Shown here: in pieces, positions 35,375 to 44,417 of the stretch
Position numbering within the stretch: the stretch's first letter is position 1
Layout of the letters: the number at the start of each line of letters is the position of its first letter
Source: Methanoculleus sp. 7T
Lineage (GTDB): Archaea; Halobacteriota; Methanomicrobia; Methanomicrobiales; Methanoculleaceae
Direction of reading: 5' to 3'
DNA length: 64,000 nt
Assembly: GCF_023195915.1 (NCBI RefSeq)
Contig: NZ_JALPRP010000001.1
Span: 1,550,001-1,614,000, forward strand
Position numbers and translations under genes: made by a program
Notes under the pieces: model-generated
Seen by the model: the letters and a program-made list of their open reading frames with translations, nothing else
What the model was told of the DNA's origin: nothing
The model's database searches: none

Positions 35375-36565
35375 ATGACCGCACGCGAGATTGTGCCGGG
35401 CGTCTTCGCCGTCGGGGCCATCGACTGGGACCGCAGGATCTTCGACGAACTGATCTCGCTTCCCGACGGCACCACCTACAACAGTTACCTGGTGCAGGGC
35501 GGCGAGAAGACGGCGCTGATCGACACCGTCGACCCGATGAAGACCGCCGACCTCATGGCGAACCTGGACCAGATCGGCGTCGGGAAGATCGACTACATCG
35601 TCTGCAACCATGCCGAGCAGGACCATTCAGGATCGATACCGGCGGTGCTCGACCGATTCGGGGGATCGAAGGTGGTGACGAACCAGAAGTGCCGTGACCT
35701 CCTGGTCGAACACCTTCATATCCCGGAAGACCGCTTCGTCGTCATCGGCGACGGGGATACGCTCCCGCTGGGAGGCCGGACGCTTGAGTTCATCATCGCC
35801 CCCTGGGTCCACTGGCCGGAGACGATGCTGACATATCTCCAGGAAGACCGGGTCCTCTTCCCCTGCGACTTCTTCGGCTCGCACTACGCGACGAGTTCCC
35901 TCTACGTCCCGGACGAGGGCGTGATCTACGAGTCGGCAAAGCGCTACTACGCCGAGATCATGATGCCGTTTCGGGCAAGCATCAAGGCGCATCTCGCGAA
36001 ACTCGCGTCGCGCGAGATCGACGTGATCGCTCCGAGCCACGGCCCGGTCTACGATAGGCCGGCGTTCATCACAGATGCCTATCTAGACTGGACGGGCGAC
36101 GCGGTGAAGAACATGGTGGTCCTCCCTTACGTCTCCATGCACGGGAGCACCCAAGCAATGGTCGACCACCTCATCGCCGCCCTGATGCAGAGAGGCGTTC
36201 TGGTACAGCCCTTCAACCTGACGAAGACCGATACCGGCGACCTCGCAAAGGCCCTCGTGGATGCCGCGACAGTCGTGATCGGCTCGCCGACGCTCATCTT
36301 CGGCCCCCACCCGCAGGTAGTCTCCGCCGCGTACCTCGCAAACCTCCTCCGCCCGAAGGCCCGCTACGCAACGGTGATCGGGTCCTACGGCTGGGGCGGG
36401 AAGACGGTTGATACCCTGAAGGAGATGCTCGGGCGGCTCAAAGTCGAGTTCCTCGAACCGGTCTACGTCAAGGGCTACCCGAGGGAGGAAGATTTCGCGG
36501 CGCTGGACCGGCTCGCCGACGAGATCCGGAGGAAGCACGAAGAAGCGGGAGCCCTGACGGCCTGA
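35375..36565 (+). CDS. fprA: F420H2 oxidase, FprA-type flavodiiron protein
   Basis: 396-residue flavodiiron protein that reduces oxygen to water with F420H2 in methanogens, an oxygen-defence enzyme. The N-terminal metallo-beta-lactamase domain carries the di-iron ligands in CNHAEQDHSG (near residue 81), the DFFGSH region and APSHGP. The C-terminal flavodoxin domain begins at about 250 with VSMHGSTQAM and has GSPTLIFGPHP and GSYGWGGK. Its nearby partners could be the rubredoxin 1 kb away. Bases 35213-35374 hold no gene. Confidence 0.93.
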   Translation: MTAREIVPGVFAVGAIDWDRRIFDELISLPDGTTYNSYLVQGGEKTALIDTVDPMKTADLMANLDQIGVGKIDYIVCNHAEQDHSGSIPAVLDRFGGSKVVTNQKCRDLLVEHLHIPEDRFVVIGDGDTLPLGGRTLEFIIAPWVHWPETMLTYLQEDRVLFPCDFFGSHYATSSLYVPDEGVIYESAKRYYAEIMMPFRASIKAHLAKLASREIDVIAPSHGPVYDRPAFITDAYLDWTGDAVKNMVVLPYVSMHGSTQAMVDHLIAALMQRGVLVQPFNLTKTDTGDLAKALVDAATVVIGSPTLIFGPHPQVVSAAYLANLLRPKARYATVIGSYGWGGKTVDTLKEMLGRLKVEFLEPVYVKGYPREEDFAALDRLADEIRRKHEEAGALTA

Positions 36566-36701
36566 GATTCCGGGAAGGAGCGGAGGCCCGAGCCGCCCTT
36601 CTCCTCCCACCTTCTCCCTACGATTTTCGGCCCGGATCAGGGCCGGCCGTCAGGCACCGAAATCTTAACAGTGGAATGCCGACCAACCCTTGAGCTGACC
36701 T

Positions 36702-37703
36702 ATGCCCCCATCGGATTTCAAGAGAGTCATTGCAGAGTCGCCCTATGTCTTCATCATCGGTGTAGCAGGAGACAGCGGGAGCGGAAAGACCACGTTCACC
36801 CAGGCAATCAGGGCGATATTCGGAGAAGACCTTGTCTCCACGATCACCATCGACGATTACCACAGATACGACCGCCGGGAGCGTAAAGAGCTCGGGATCA
36901 CCCCGCTCGTCCCCGAGGCGAACCGGTTCGACCTGCTGGAAGAGCACCTTGAGGCCTTGAAGGCAGGAAAACCGATCGCGAAACCGGTCTACAACCACGA
37001 CACCGGGGTGTTCGACCCCCCGGTGCCTTTCAAACCCACAAAGATCCTGATCCTCGAGGGGCTGCACCCCTTCATAACCCCGAAGATGCGGGACCTGATC
37101 GACTTCAAACTCTACGTGGACCCGGACCCCGAGGTCAAACGCGCCTGGAAGATCAAGCGCGACGTGGAACAGCGGGGATACTCTCCGGATGCGGTCATCA
37201 GGGAGATGGAGGAGCGTAAACCCGATTTCGAGCGCTACGTCGCGCCGCAGTGCCGGTTTGCGGATGCGGTCATCAAGGTCGCCTTCTCGAAGTACGGCCG
37301 GGAAGCAAGCGAAGAACGGAACGTCTATCACGTCACCCTCTGCCAGAGCAAGTTTGAGAGGAGCATCAGAGACGTCGACCTCTCCATCGACCTCTTTGGG
37401 ATCCTCTCTCTTTCACAACGGAACTTTATGGTCGAGTTCACCACCGAAGACGTCGGCGGGACGGCGATGGGGGCGCTCGCGTTCGACGGGGAGCTGAACT
37501 ATGCCGTGGTGAGAAAACTGGAGAGGAACATCGAGATCCAGACGCAGGTGCAGCCCATCAGCCTCGTCCAGAACGGTGCCTACCTGACGGCCGGGGATAT
37601 GGCCCAGCTCATCCTTGCCTGGCGGATCATCAACCGACGCATCTTCATCGAGGGCGCTCCGGAGGCGACCGGGAACGGTGGGTGCGGGTGCGGCCGCAGA
37701 TAA
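36702..37703 (+). CDS. prk: Archaeal phosphoribulokinase
   Basis: 333-residue P-loop kinase with Walker A GDSGSGKTTF at about residues 23-32 and a catalytic acidic segment TIDDYHRYDR. It matches the phosphoribulokinase/uridine kinase superfamily in the archaeal PRK branch. In Methanomicrobiales this enzyme makes ribulose-1,5-bisphosphate for the reductive hexulose-phosphate pathway with RuBisCO. The C-terminus has a short CGCGR tail. RuBisCO is not in this window, so the pathway role rests on family knowledge. Confidence 0.9.
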   Translation: MPPSDFKRVIAESPYVFIIGVAGDSGSGKTTFTQAIRAIFGEDLVSTITIDDYHRYDRRERKELGITPLVPEANRFDLLEEHLEALKAGKPIAKPVYNHDTGVFDPPVPFKPTKILILEGLHPFITPKMRDLIDFKLYVDPDPEVKRAWKIKRDVEQRGYSPDAVIREMEERKPDFERYVAPQCRFADAVIKVAFSKYGREASEERNVYHVTLCQSKFERSIRDVDLSIDLFGILSLSQRNFMVEFTTEDVGGTAMGALAFDGELNYAVVRKLERNIEIQTQVQPISLVQNGAYLTAGDMAQLILAWRIINRRIFIEGAPEATGNGGCGCGRR

Positions 37704-37781
37704 GGAGACTGTTCTCCGGAGTCCGGAGTTGAACGTCCGTGTGGGCGAAAATAGATATGAGCGCCCGGAGAACGTGTATTA

Positions 37782-39239
37782 ATGGATAGGTTCGAGCAGT
37801 TCTCGACCATCGCGCCCGACATCGGTAATATCTTCAGGTATGTCAGCATCGGCACAGCGGTGCCGCTTGTTGTGGCGGTGATCTATCGGGAGTGGGAGAT
37901 GATCCTGCCCATGGCCTCCGTCCCCGTCGCTTTTTTCCTTCTCGGGACGCTTCTCACTCTGGTTCCCCGGCAGGAGCGTGAGGCGCCTCTCTCCGCCGCC
38001 CTTATGGCCGTCGCCCTGATCTGGCTGATCAGCGCGCTGGTGAGCGCCCTGCCGTTCGTCCTCGGGCTCGGCGTGCCCTATCTCGACGCCGTCTTCGAGG
38101 CGATGTCCGGGTGGACCGATACGGGCCTGACCCTGATGCCGTCGGTCGAGGACCTGCCCCGGACCCTCCTCTTCTGGCGGTCGCTGATGCAATGGCTCGG
38201 CGGCATCGGGATTGTCGCCTTCACCATCGCGATGGCCTCGAGGACCGGGCTGACCCAGTTCCGTCTTTACCGGTCGGAAGGGCGCTCGGAGGCGCTGATG
38301 CCGAGCGTCGTGGCGACCGGCATGGAGATGTGGAAGATCTATCTGGTCCTGACCGCCGCATCGATCGGCCTGATCCTCGTATCGGGGGTCTCCCTCTGGG
38401 ACGCGGTGAATATTGCGCTCTCCGCGATCTCTACCGGCGGGTTCTCCGTCCACTCGGAAGGGATCCCCTTCTACAAAAACCCGCTCCTCGAGGTCCTCAT
38501 CGTTCCGGTCATGATCGCCGGCGCTCTGCCGTTCAAACTCTATTATCTCCTCTACCGCCGGAAAGGGGTGCGGTTCTTCGACGACCAGCAGGCACGCCTC
38601 CTCTTCATACTCGTCGCGCTCGGGATCGTCGTGGTAACGTGGGACCTCATCACGCTCAGCGCAACCGACATACCTACCGCCGTCAGGCAGGCGCTCTTCA
38701 TGTCGGCCGCCGCGGTCACCAGCACCGGGTTTCAGGTCGCCTCTCCGAACGAATGGGCGAGCGTGACGGTCCTCTTCCTCTCGATGCTGATCGTGATCGG
38801 CGGGGCATCGGGGAGCACCGCCGGCGGTATCAAACTCTCCCGGGTGGTCCTCGGCTTTCAGAGTCTGCTGTGGTGGTTCCGGCGGATGTTCGTCTCCGGG
38901 AAGGTTCTCGTGCCGTTCAAGTATGACGGCAAGGTGATCCCGAAGAACATCGCGGACCTTGAAGTCTCTCGGAACATGCTGATCATCATGCTCTACTTCC
39001 TGATCATATTCGTCGCCACGGTGCTGGTGATGCACCTACAGCCGACATCCTTCGACTCGAGCAACGTGATCTTCGAGATCGTCTCGGCCATGTGCAACAA
39101 CGGCATGACCGCGGGTTTTGTCTCGCCCGATATGGCCGACTCGGCGAAGGTTCTTTTCATCCTGATCATGTGGATCGGGCGCCTTGAGATCATCCCGGTG
39201 ATCATGCTCTTCATGGGTGTCTTCAAGAGGTTCGAGTGA
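37782..39239 (+). CDS. trkH: Trk-type potassium uptake channel TrkH
   Basis: 485-residue membrane protein with four M1-P-M2 repeats. Pore-loop segments are visible in MSGWTDTGLTLM, AISTGGFSVH, VTSTGFQVA and CNNGMTAGF, each with the Gly that forms the K+ selectivity filter. LFWRSLMQWLGGIGIV and ASGSTAGGIK are family signatures. The regulatory TrkA subunit is not adjacent. Confidence 0.95.
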   Translation: MDRFEQFSTIAPDIGNIFRYVSIGTAVPLVVAVIYREWEMILPMASVPVAFFLLGTLLTLVPRQEREAPLSAALMAVALIWLISALVSALPFVLGLGVPYLDAVFEAMSGWTDTGLTLMPSVEDLPRTLLFWRSLMQWLGGIGIVAFTIAMASRTGLTQFRLYRSEGRSEALMPSVVATGMEMWKIYLVLTAASIGLILVSGVSLWDAVNIALSAISTGGFSVHSEGIPFYKNPLLEVLIVPVMIAGALPFKLYYLLYRRKGVRFFDDQQARLLFILVALGIVVVTWDLITLSATDIPTAVRQALFMSAAAVTSTGFQVASPNEWASVTVLFLSMLIVIGGASGSTAGGIKLSRVVLGFQSLLWWFRRMFVSGKVLVPFKYDGKVIPKNIADLEVSRNMLIIMLYFLIIFVATVLVMHLQPTSFDSSNVIFEIVSAMCNNGMTAGFVSPDMADSAKVLFILIMWIGRLEIIPVIMLFMGVFKRFE

Positions 39240-39294
39240 TCCGCTCTTCCCGAACGGGAGGATAATCAGAGGCCGGGGAGCCTGCCCATGCCGC

Positions 39295-39300
39295 AAAAAA
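39295..39300 (-). terminator. Poly-T terminator of the secreted hypothetical gene
   Basis: Six A residues on the plus strand (six T on the minus strand) lie 13 bases after the stop codon of the minus-strand gene. Confidence 0.4.
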
Positions 39301-39312
39301 GGGAGTATCGGG

Positions 39313-39930
39313 TTACTCGGGCTGGGGATGGGTGTAGAGGTCGTCCACCGTTGCCCTATCCCCGCCGCTCTTCACAAGCAGGTCCATGTAGGCATAGACC
39401 TCGGGCGCATCCTCCTTCAGGAGGTCCGGAGAGGTGTGGTAGAGCATGAAGGCGCCGGCAAAGAGTGCCGCTTCTCTCTCCTCACCGGCCGGAACGCTGA
39501 TCCGGTCCAGGTACGACCCGGGCTTTGCGTCCAGCGCCGAGAAGACCGTGCTCTCCTCAAACCCCATGGTGTGATAGACCCGGTACCCGACCTGTTCGGC
39601 AAAGACCTCGTCGGCTCGTTCCGGGTGCTGGTCGGAGCGGATGTAGACGGCGTTCTCACTAGGAACATACAGGCCGCTTGCAGTCCCCGCTACGCCCTGC
39701 TTGAATCGCTCATTCTTGCTGTCGATGTAGACAGTGAGATTCTCCATAAACTCATCATTGATTTTCGTGCTCTGCTGCAGCACCAAAGCCTCCGCGAGCG
39801 CCGCATCGGTGCCGCTCCCATCCCTGTTTTCCAGACGGAATCCGGCGACCGGGCTCACCGAGAAGGCCGAACATACGACGACTATAAGGATGATCGCCGC
39901 AATCAACCGTGATCGAAATCGTGGGTCCAT
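39313..39930 (-). CDS. Secreted hypothetical protein
   Basis: 205 residues with an N-terminal hydrophobic helix (about 8-29) that acts as a signal peptide or membrane anchor. The mature part is mixed alpha/beta with a helical C-terminal half (DEVFAEQVGYRVYHTM...AALFAGAFMLYH). I considered a metalloprotease because of the helical layout but no HExxH motif is present. No family recognised. It has its own AT-rich promoter, divergent from the NifH-like gene. Confidence 0.75.
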   Translation of the reverse strand: MDPRFRSRLIAAIILIVVVCSAFSVSPVAGFRLENRDGSGTDAALAEALVLQQSTKINDEFMENLTVYIDSKNERFKQGVAGTASGLYVPSENAVYIRSDQHPERADEVFAEQVGYRVYHTMGFEESTVFSALDAKPGSYLDRISVPAGEEREAALFAGAFMLYHTSPDLLKEDAPEVYAYMDLLVKSGGDRATVDDLYTHPQPE

Positions 39931-40159
39931 GGTTCGCTCTTCCTCTGCTTAGCAAGAGTTTCAAACTGGGTAATATATACTTTTCTAATATATAATAACG
40001 TAAAAATAACCCTCGATCGATAGAATATCGGATGAGAAATTCCGGTTCGAAAAAAAGAGTTCGAAAATGCGCCTATCAAACTACCAAAAGTGATATATAA
40101 CGTTAAGGTCGGAACGCCATCCGACACCTAATTACCCATGCAAGCGCATAGTAAGAATA
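39931..40159. promoter_or_regulatory. Divergent promoter region of the NifH-like cluster
   Basis: 229 bases, much more AT-rich than the surroundings. TATA-like elements occur at 39971-39994 (both directions) and at 40091-40100 (TGATATATAA), the latter about 60 bases before the NifH-like ATG. Two direct copies of TTCGAAAA lie at 40046-40053 and 40060-40067, and ATAACGT occurs at 39995-40001 and 40097-40103. These are possible regulator-binding sites. Confidence 0.5.
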
Positions 40160-40978
40160 ATGAAACAGATCGCCCTCTACGGGAAGGGTGGAATCGGGAA
40201 ATCCACTACTGCAGCAAACCTATCGGCAGCACTCGCAGGGGAAAGGCTCGACATCCTGCAGATCGGCTGCGATCCGAAGCACGACAGTACCCGCATGCTG
40301 ATGCACGGGACCTGGATCCCGACGGTGCTCGACCTCATCCGGGAGCGCGGGGACGAAAACATCACCGTCGATGATGTGGTCTACCGGGGCTTCCGGGGGG
40401 TGCGCTGTGTGGAGGCGGGCGGCCCCGAACCAGGTATCGGATGCGCCGGCCGGGGGATCATTGCAACGTTCCAACTCCTCGAACGCCTTGATGCCCTCAA
40501 GGGCGATGTGATCGTCTACGACGTCCTCGGAGACGTCGTCTGCGGCGGGTTTGCGATGCCGATGCGCGAAGGATACGCGCAGGAGATCTATCTCGTCACT
40601 TCCGGGGAACTGATGTCGATTTACGCGGCAAACAACATCGCAAAGGCCATCGCCCGCCTCTCGCGCCGGGTGCGGAGCAGGTGCACTCTCGGAGGCGTGA
40701 TCTGCAACGCAAAAAACATCGAGGGCGAAGAGGACTTGGTTCGGGAGTTCGCCCGCCGGATCAACTCCCGGCTCATCGCCTACATCCCCCGGGACCGGGT
40801 GGTGCAGGTTGCGGAACTCAACCGGCAGACGGTCGTCGAGTACGCCCCCGAGTCGGACCAAGCCGCGGTCTATCAAGAACTCGGGCGCACGATCTACGGA
40901 AACCGGAAGACGAGTATCCCCACCCCCCTCGAGATGGATGAGCTCGAATCCTTCGCCCTCGAATTCGTCCAGGTTTGA
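40160..40978 (+). CDS. cfbC: NifH-family iron protein (CfbC-like ATP-dependent reductase)
   Basis: 272-residue homodimeric ATPase of the nitrogenase iron-protein family that passes electrons to a component-1 partner. P-loop GKGGIGKS is at residues 8-15. The [4Fe-4S] ligands are Cys95 in GCAGRGI and Cys128 in [10 protein letters not shown]. It lacks nif genes around it and looks like the methanogen group that includes CfbC, the reductase for Ni-sirohydrochlorin a,c-diamide in coenzyme F430 synthesis. It could instead serve only the component-1 pair next to it. Its end overlaps the next gene by 41 bases. Confidence 0.85.
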   Translation: MKQIALYGKGGIGKSTTAANLSAALAGERLDILQIGCDPKHDSTRMLMHGTWIPTVLDLIRERGDENITVDDVVYRGFRGVRCVEAGGPEPGIGCAGRGIIATFQLLERLDALKGDVIVYDVLGDVVCGGFAMPMREGYAQEIYLVTSGELMSIYAANNIAKAIARLSRRVRSRCTLGGVICNAKNIEGEEDLVREFARRINSRLIAYIPRDRVVQVAELNRQTVVEYAPESDQAAVYQELGRTIYGNRKTSIPTPLEMDELESFALEFVQV

Positions 40979-42011
40979 GGGGTGCACCCTCACCGGAGCG
41001 CTCTCGGTGCTCACGGAGGTACGGGACGCCGTCTGCATCATCCACGGTCCGGCAGGGTGTGCGCACCATAACTTCTCCCTCCTTCACGCCACCCTGCTCT
41101 CGAACGACCGGCTCGACGTCCCTCACCTCCTCTCCACCCGCCTTACGGAGAACGATATCATCTTCGGGGGCGAAGAGGCGCTGGAAAGGACCGTTGCGCG
41201 GGCGCTCTCGCTCTCTCCGGCGCCGGCCTCCGTCTTCGTCCTCTCGACCTGCATCGTAGAGACGATCGGGGACGACGTCGCGGCCGTCTGTGCGAAGGCG
41301 CGGAGAGTCCCGGTAGTCTCGGTGCCGACCGCAGGGTTTCTCGGCGGGGTCTTCGAGACCGGGGTCAGAAACGCCCTCTCCGCCGTGGCGTCGCTCGCCC
41401 GGCCCGGGACCGATATAACGCTCTCGGCGAACCTGATCGGAGAGAAGAACCTGGAGTACGGCGTCGACGAGAACGCGGCCGAGATCGCACGCCTCCTCGG
41501 CCGGCTCGGCATCGGGGTCAACCTCAGGTTCGTGCGGGGGATCGGCACCCCCGATCTCGGGCGCCTCGGGTCCGCGGCCCTCAACGTCCTCCGGGAGCCG
41601 GCGCTCCGGCCGGTCGGCGAAGAACTCCGGGGGAGGTTCGGCACCCCCTTTGTGGACTCGTTCCCGACCGGCCTAACGGGGACATGCCGTTTCCTTGAAG
41701 AGGTGGGCCGCATCTGCGGCATCGACGCCTCCGCCGCCGTCGAGGAGGAACGCGCCTACCAGACGGCGATGCTTGAGGGGTTCGCCGACATCGCGGGCAG
41801 CAAGGTATGCTTCCAGCCCGCCCATCCGGCGCTCAGGGCCGATCCCGATGCGAAGACCGTCTGCGCCGAGTGCGCCGGAGCCCTCGATCTCACCGTTGTG
41901 CCGGGCGGGGCCGGCATACCGTTCCCGTATCCGGCGCCGGTCGGGACCGCCGGGCTCCGTCGGATGCTGCACCGGTGGAGGACGCTGATCCGGGAGGAGA
42001 GGCGGAGGTGA
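40938..42011 (+). CDS. Nitrogenase component-1-like protein, NifD-type
   Basis: 357-residue member of the nitrogenase component-1 superfamily. Cys16 (GCTLTGA), Cys41 (HGPAGCAHH) and Cys105 ([11 protein letters not shown]) are spaced 25 and 64 residues, close to the P-cluster ligand spacing of NifD (26 and 66). A second-domain signature, SANLIGEKN, is present. The third Rossmann domain seems reduced, and the protein ends in an Arg-rich helix after a CAEC pair. The start inside the iron-protein gene implies coupling. It lacks the HGPxGCCF-type signature I associate with CfbD, so it may be a distinct subunit. Confidence 0.8.
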   Translation: MSSNPSPSNSSRFEGCTLTGALSVLTEVRDAVCIIHGPAGCAHHNFSLLHATLLSNDRLDVPHLLSTRLTENDIIFGGEEALERTVARALSLSPAPASVFVLSTCIVETIGDDVAAVCAKARRVPVVSVPTAGFLGGVFETGVRNALSAVASLARPGTDITLSANLIGEKNLEYGVDENAAEIARLLGRLGIGVNLRFVRGIGTPDLGRLGSAALNVLREPALRPVGEELRGRFGTPFVDSFPTGLTGTCRFLEEVGRICGIDASAAVEEERAYQTAMLEGFADIAGSKVCFQPAHPALRADPDAKTVCAECAGALDLTVVPGGAGIPFPYPAPVGTAGLRRMLHRWRTLIREERRR

Positions 42012-42152
42012 AGGAACAGCGGGTGCCGGTCCGACAACCTCGAGATCGGGATGGCGGCACAGTCAGTGATACTCAACCCATCCGGTGGGCTCCTCATGAT
42101 GTCTTTTAAATATCTGGTGCACAGAGAAGAGACCACCGGAGAGAGTGCCAGT

Positions 42153-42626
42153 ATGTTTGAACGCATCTTGTTTCCAACGGACTTTTCAGAGCCCTCCATG
42201 AAGGTGCTGGGCTACATCCCCGCACTCCGGGAGGCAGGAACCCGCGAGGTGGTCCTCGTCCACGTCATCGACCAGAAGGAGGTTGCGCTGATCGCCTCAG
42301 GGGGGCAGGGATTCCTCGGGACGGTGCCCGATCAAGAGACCGAGGCCCAGCGAGAGCTGCGGGAAGAGATCCACCACCGGATCATCGATATCCGTCGTGC
42401 GCTCGAGAGGCAGGGCCTTGCGGTGATCGTCCGGATGCCCATCGGCAGCCCGGGAAAGGAGATCGTGACCGCGGCCGATGCGGAGGGGGCCTCGCTCATC
42501 GTCATCGGTTCGCACGGCCGGTCGAACATCCGCGACCGCCTGCTCGGGACGGTCTCCGAATACGTGGTCAAGAACGCCCACCAGCCGGTCTTGGTCATCA
42601 AGCGGGATGTGGCGGCGCCGAAATAA
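42153..42626 (+). CDS. Universal stress protein (UspA family)
   Basis: 157-residue Usp-fold protein. It starts MFERILFPTDFSEPS and has the ATP-binding signature GSHGRSNIRDRLLGTVSEYV near residue 130. It has its own promoter (TTTTAAATATC near 42105) and sits between the two component-1-like genes. Role unclear; ATP-binding stress response is the family theme. Confidence 0.92.
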   Translation: MFERILFPTDFSEPSMKVLGYIPALREAGTREVVLVHVIDQKEVALIASGGQGFLGTVPDQETEAQRELREEIHHRIIDIRRALERQGLAVIVRMPIGSPGKEIVTAADAEGASLIVIGSHGRSNIRDRLLGTVSEYVVKNAHQPVLVIKRDVAAPK

Positions 42627-42709
42627 TCACCGTCTTTTCCCCCGGAGCACCGCCGTACAGGGAAAAGACCGTCTTTTATATCCCCGCACCGCCATGATCT
42701 TGTAGATCA

Positions 42710-43858
42710 ATGCCGGACGACCATCACACACCGTGCGAAAACCCGCTCTGGCCCTGTGCGATGACCGGGGCGGTCGCCTGCTTGGCCGGGTTCGAGGACG
42801 TCGCCGTCATCGTCCACGGTTCGAGCGGATGCTACTTCTACCCGGCATCCCTCGTCGGCGTCCCCATCCACGGGACCTTCCTCGTCGAGAACGAGGTCAT
42901 CTTCGGAACCGAATCTCGCCTCCGGGAGGTGATCGGGGAACTTGGCGATCGGTATTCCCGGATAGCCGTGGTCAACACCTGCGTGCCCGCCATCATGGGT
43001 GAGGATACCGGAAGCCTGGCCCGAGACGGGCGGATCCTCGTCGTCGACAGCCCCGGGTTCCTTGGGGACCTCGAGGCCGGGTATCACCGGGCGCTCGCGG
43101 AGGTCGCGCCGGAGGTAGACCCCGATGCCCCCGGCGTCAACATCGACGGCGTCTGCCGCACCGACCCGTTCTGCCGGGGCAACACCCTTGAGGCACGGCG
43201 GCTGCTCAACCTGGCCGGGGCGGCCGTCGGCACCACGTTCTGCTTGGACCGCTACGCCGCAACCCGCCGGGCGGCGCCTCTCACCGTCGGCACGAACCCC
43301 GACCTCGCGAGCGGCGTCGGGACGTGGTGCGGCTCGCTCCTCGGCCTCGACGCCGTCGACGAGACCTTCGCCGCGCTCGCCGCCGTGGTCGACGGCATCG
43401 AGACCAGGCCGATCGAGGAGGAGATTGCATGGGCCGACGCCAAGATCAAAAAGGCGTGCGACAAGTACCTCCGCAGGTTCGACCCGCCCCGGGTGGCGAT
43501 CTGTGCCGGCCGCTCCTACGCCGATTTCGCCGCAGGGATGCTCAAACAGTATCTCGATGCCGATATCGCCTGCATCGCGGCCAGAAACGATGCCGCCTCC
43601 CGGACGGCCGACTTCTCGACCGTCCGGGGCATGATCCGGGACGCAGAACCCGACCTGATCCTCGGCTCCTCTTATGAGCGGGCAATCTGCGGCGACGCCG
43701 CGTTCGTCGGGCTGACGTCGCCGCTCCGGGGTAAGGTCCTCCTGCACTCCCGGGCGGTGGCAGGGGTCGAAGGGGCGCTCTGGCTGATGGACGAGGTGCT
43801 CAACGCCTGCACGAACCGAAACCGGCGCCCGCGGAGCCCCGGTAAGGACTCTCTTTGA
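42710..43858 (+). CDS. Nitrogenase component-1-like protein, NifK-type partner
   Basis: 382-residue second component-1 homologue. Cys16 (WPCAMTGA), Cys41 (HGSSGCYF) and Cys91 (NTCVPAIMGED) are spaced 25 and 50 residues, comparable with NifK (25 and 58). Unlike the NifD-type neighbour it keeps a full third domain with a PRVAICAGRSYADF strand and a C-terminal PDLILGSSYE segment. It is preceded by a TATA-like CTTTTATATC at about 42673, so it has its own promoter. It probably pairs with the upstream NifD-type protein; substrate unknown. Confidence 0.8.
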   Translation: MPDDHHTPCENPLWPCAMTGAVACLAGFEDVAVIVHGSSGCYFYPASLVGVPIHGTFLVENEVIFGTESRLREVIGELGDRYSRIAVVNTCVPAIMGEDTGSLARDGRILVVDSPGFLGDLEAGYHRALAEVAPEVDPDAPGVNIDGVCRTDPFCRGNTLEARRLLNLAGAAVGTTFCLDRYAATRRAAPLTVGTNPDLASGVGTWCGSLLGLDAVDETFAALAAVVDGIETRPIEEEIAWADAKIKKACDKYLRRFDPPRVAICAGRSYADFAAGMLKQYLDADIACIAARNDAASRTADFSTVRGMIRDAEPDLILGSSYERAICGDAAFVGLTSPLRGKVLLHSRAVAGVEGALWLMDEVLNACTNRNRRPRSPGKDSL

Positions 43859-43946
43859 GAAAGCGTTAAGACTCCCGGTGCCAGAGCACTCATGCAGGAG
43901 AGCGGGGATTCGCCCGGATCCCCGGCAACCGTCGGAGTTTATCAGT

Positions 43947-44315
43947 ATGCCACTTGCTAGAATCGAGATCCTTACCGGAAAACCGGTTGAGTACCGGCAA
44001 TCGCTCATCAGGAGCCTTCGTGAGGCAATTTCCGATGCACTGCAGACCCCGGAGGGCACCCTCTGGATCCGGCTCTGTGAGCGGAAAGAGGAGAACTTCC
44101 TGATTCCCCCCGGCCGATCCGGCGACGCTGTCCTCATCGAGATATCCCTTATCCAAGGGCGAAGCGCTGAGAAGAAAGAGGCGCTCTATCGGACGGTGGT
44201 AGAACGTCTGGCCCGCGACCCGGGCGTCAGCCCCGATGACGTCTGTATCGTCGTCTACGAACCGCCTGCCGAGAACTGGGCGGAACGCGGCGGAGTATCG
44301 GCGGCCCGCCGGTAA
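43947..44315 (+). CDS. Tautomerase superfamily protein
   Basis: 122-residue protein starting Met-Pro, where the N-terminal proline exposed after Met removal is the catalytic base of tautomerases. PLARIEILTGKPVEYRQSLIRSLREAISDAL is typical of the fold, and a second beta-alpha unit ends in VCIVVYEPPAENWAERGG. The ATG at 43947 gives this N-terminus; the longer frame does not. Substrate unknown. Confidence 0.85.
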   Translation: MPLARIEILTGKPVEYRQSLIRSLREAISDALQTPEGTLWIRLCERKEENFLIPPGRSGDAVLIEISLIQGRSAEKKEALYRTVVERLARDPGVSPDDVCIVVYEPPAENWAERGGVSAARR

Positions 44316-44417
44316 GTCGGCGAGGCCGCTGTGCCGCCATAAGGTATTTAAAATCCGGTGAGCACTGGAGTGCCGGCCTGTCCGTACGGGCAGGCCGATA
44401 TGAGGGGGGAGAAGAGT

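Noticed and set aside
37779-39035. Minus-strand open frame opposite trkH
   Set aside because: Shadow of a membrane protein gene, giving a His/Asp/Glu-rich artificial product.
39313-39930. Possible metalloprotease for the secreted hypothetical
   Set aside because: No HExxH or similar metal motif is present.
42707-44137. Minus-strand open frame of 476 codons opposite the NifK-type gene
   Set aside because: Shadow; spans two unrelated plus-strand genes.
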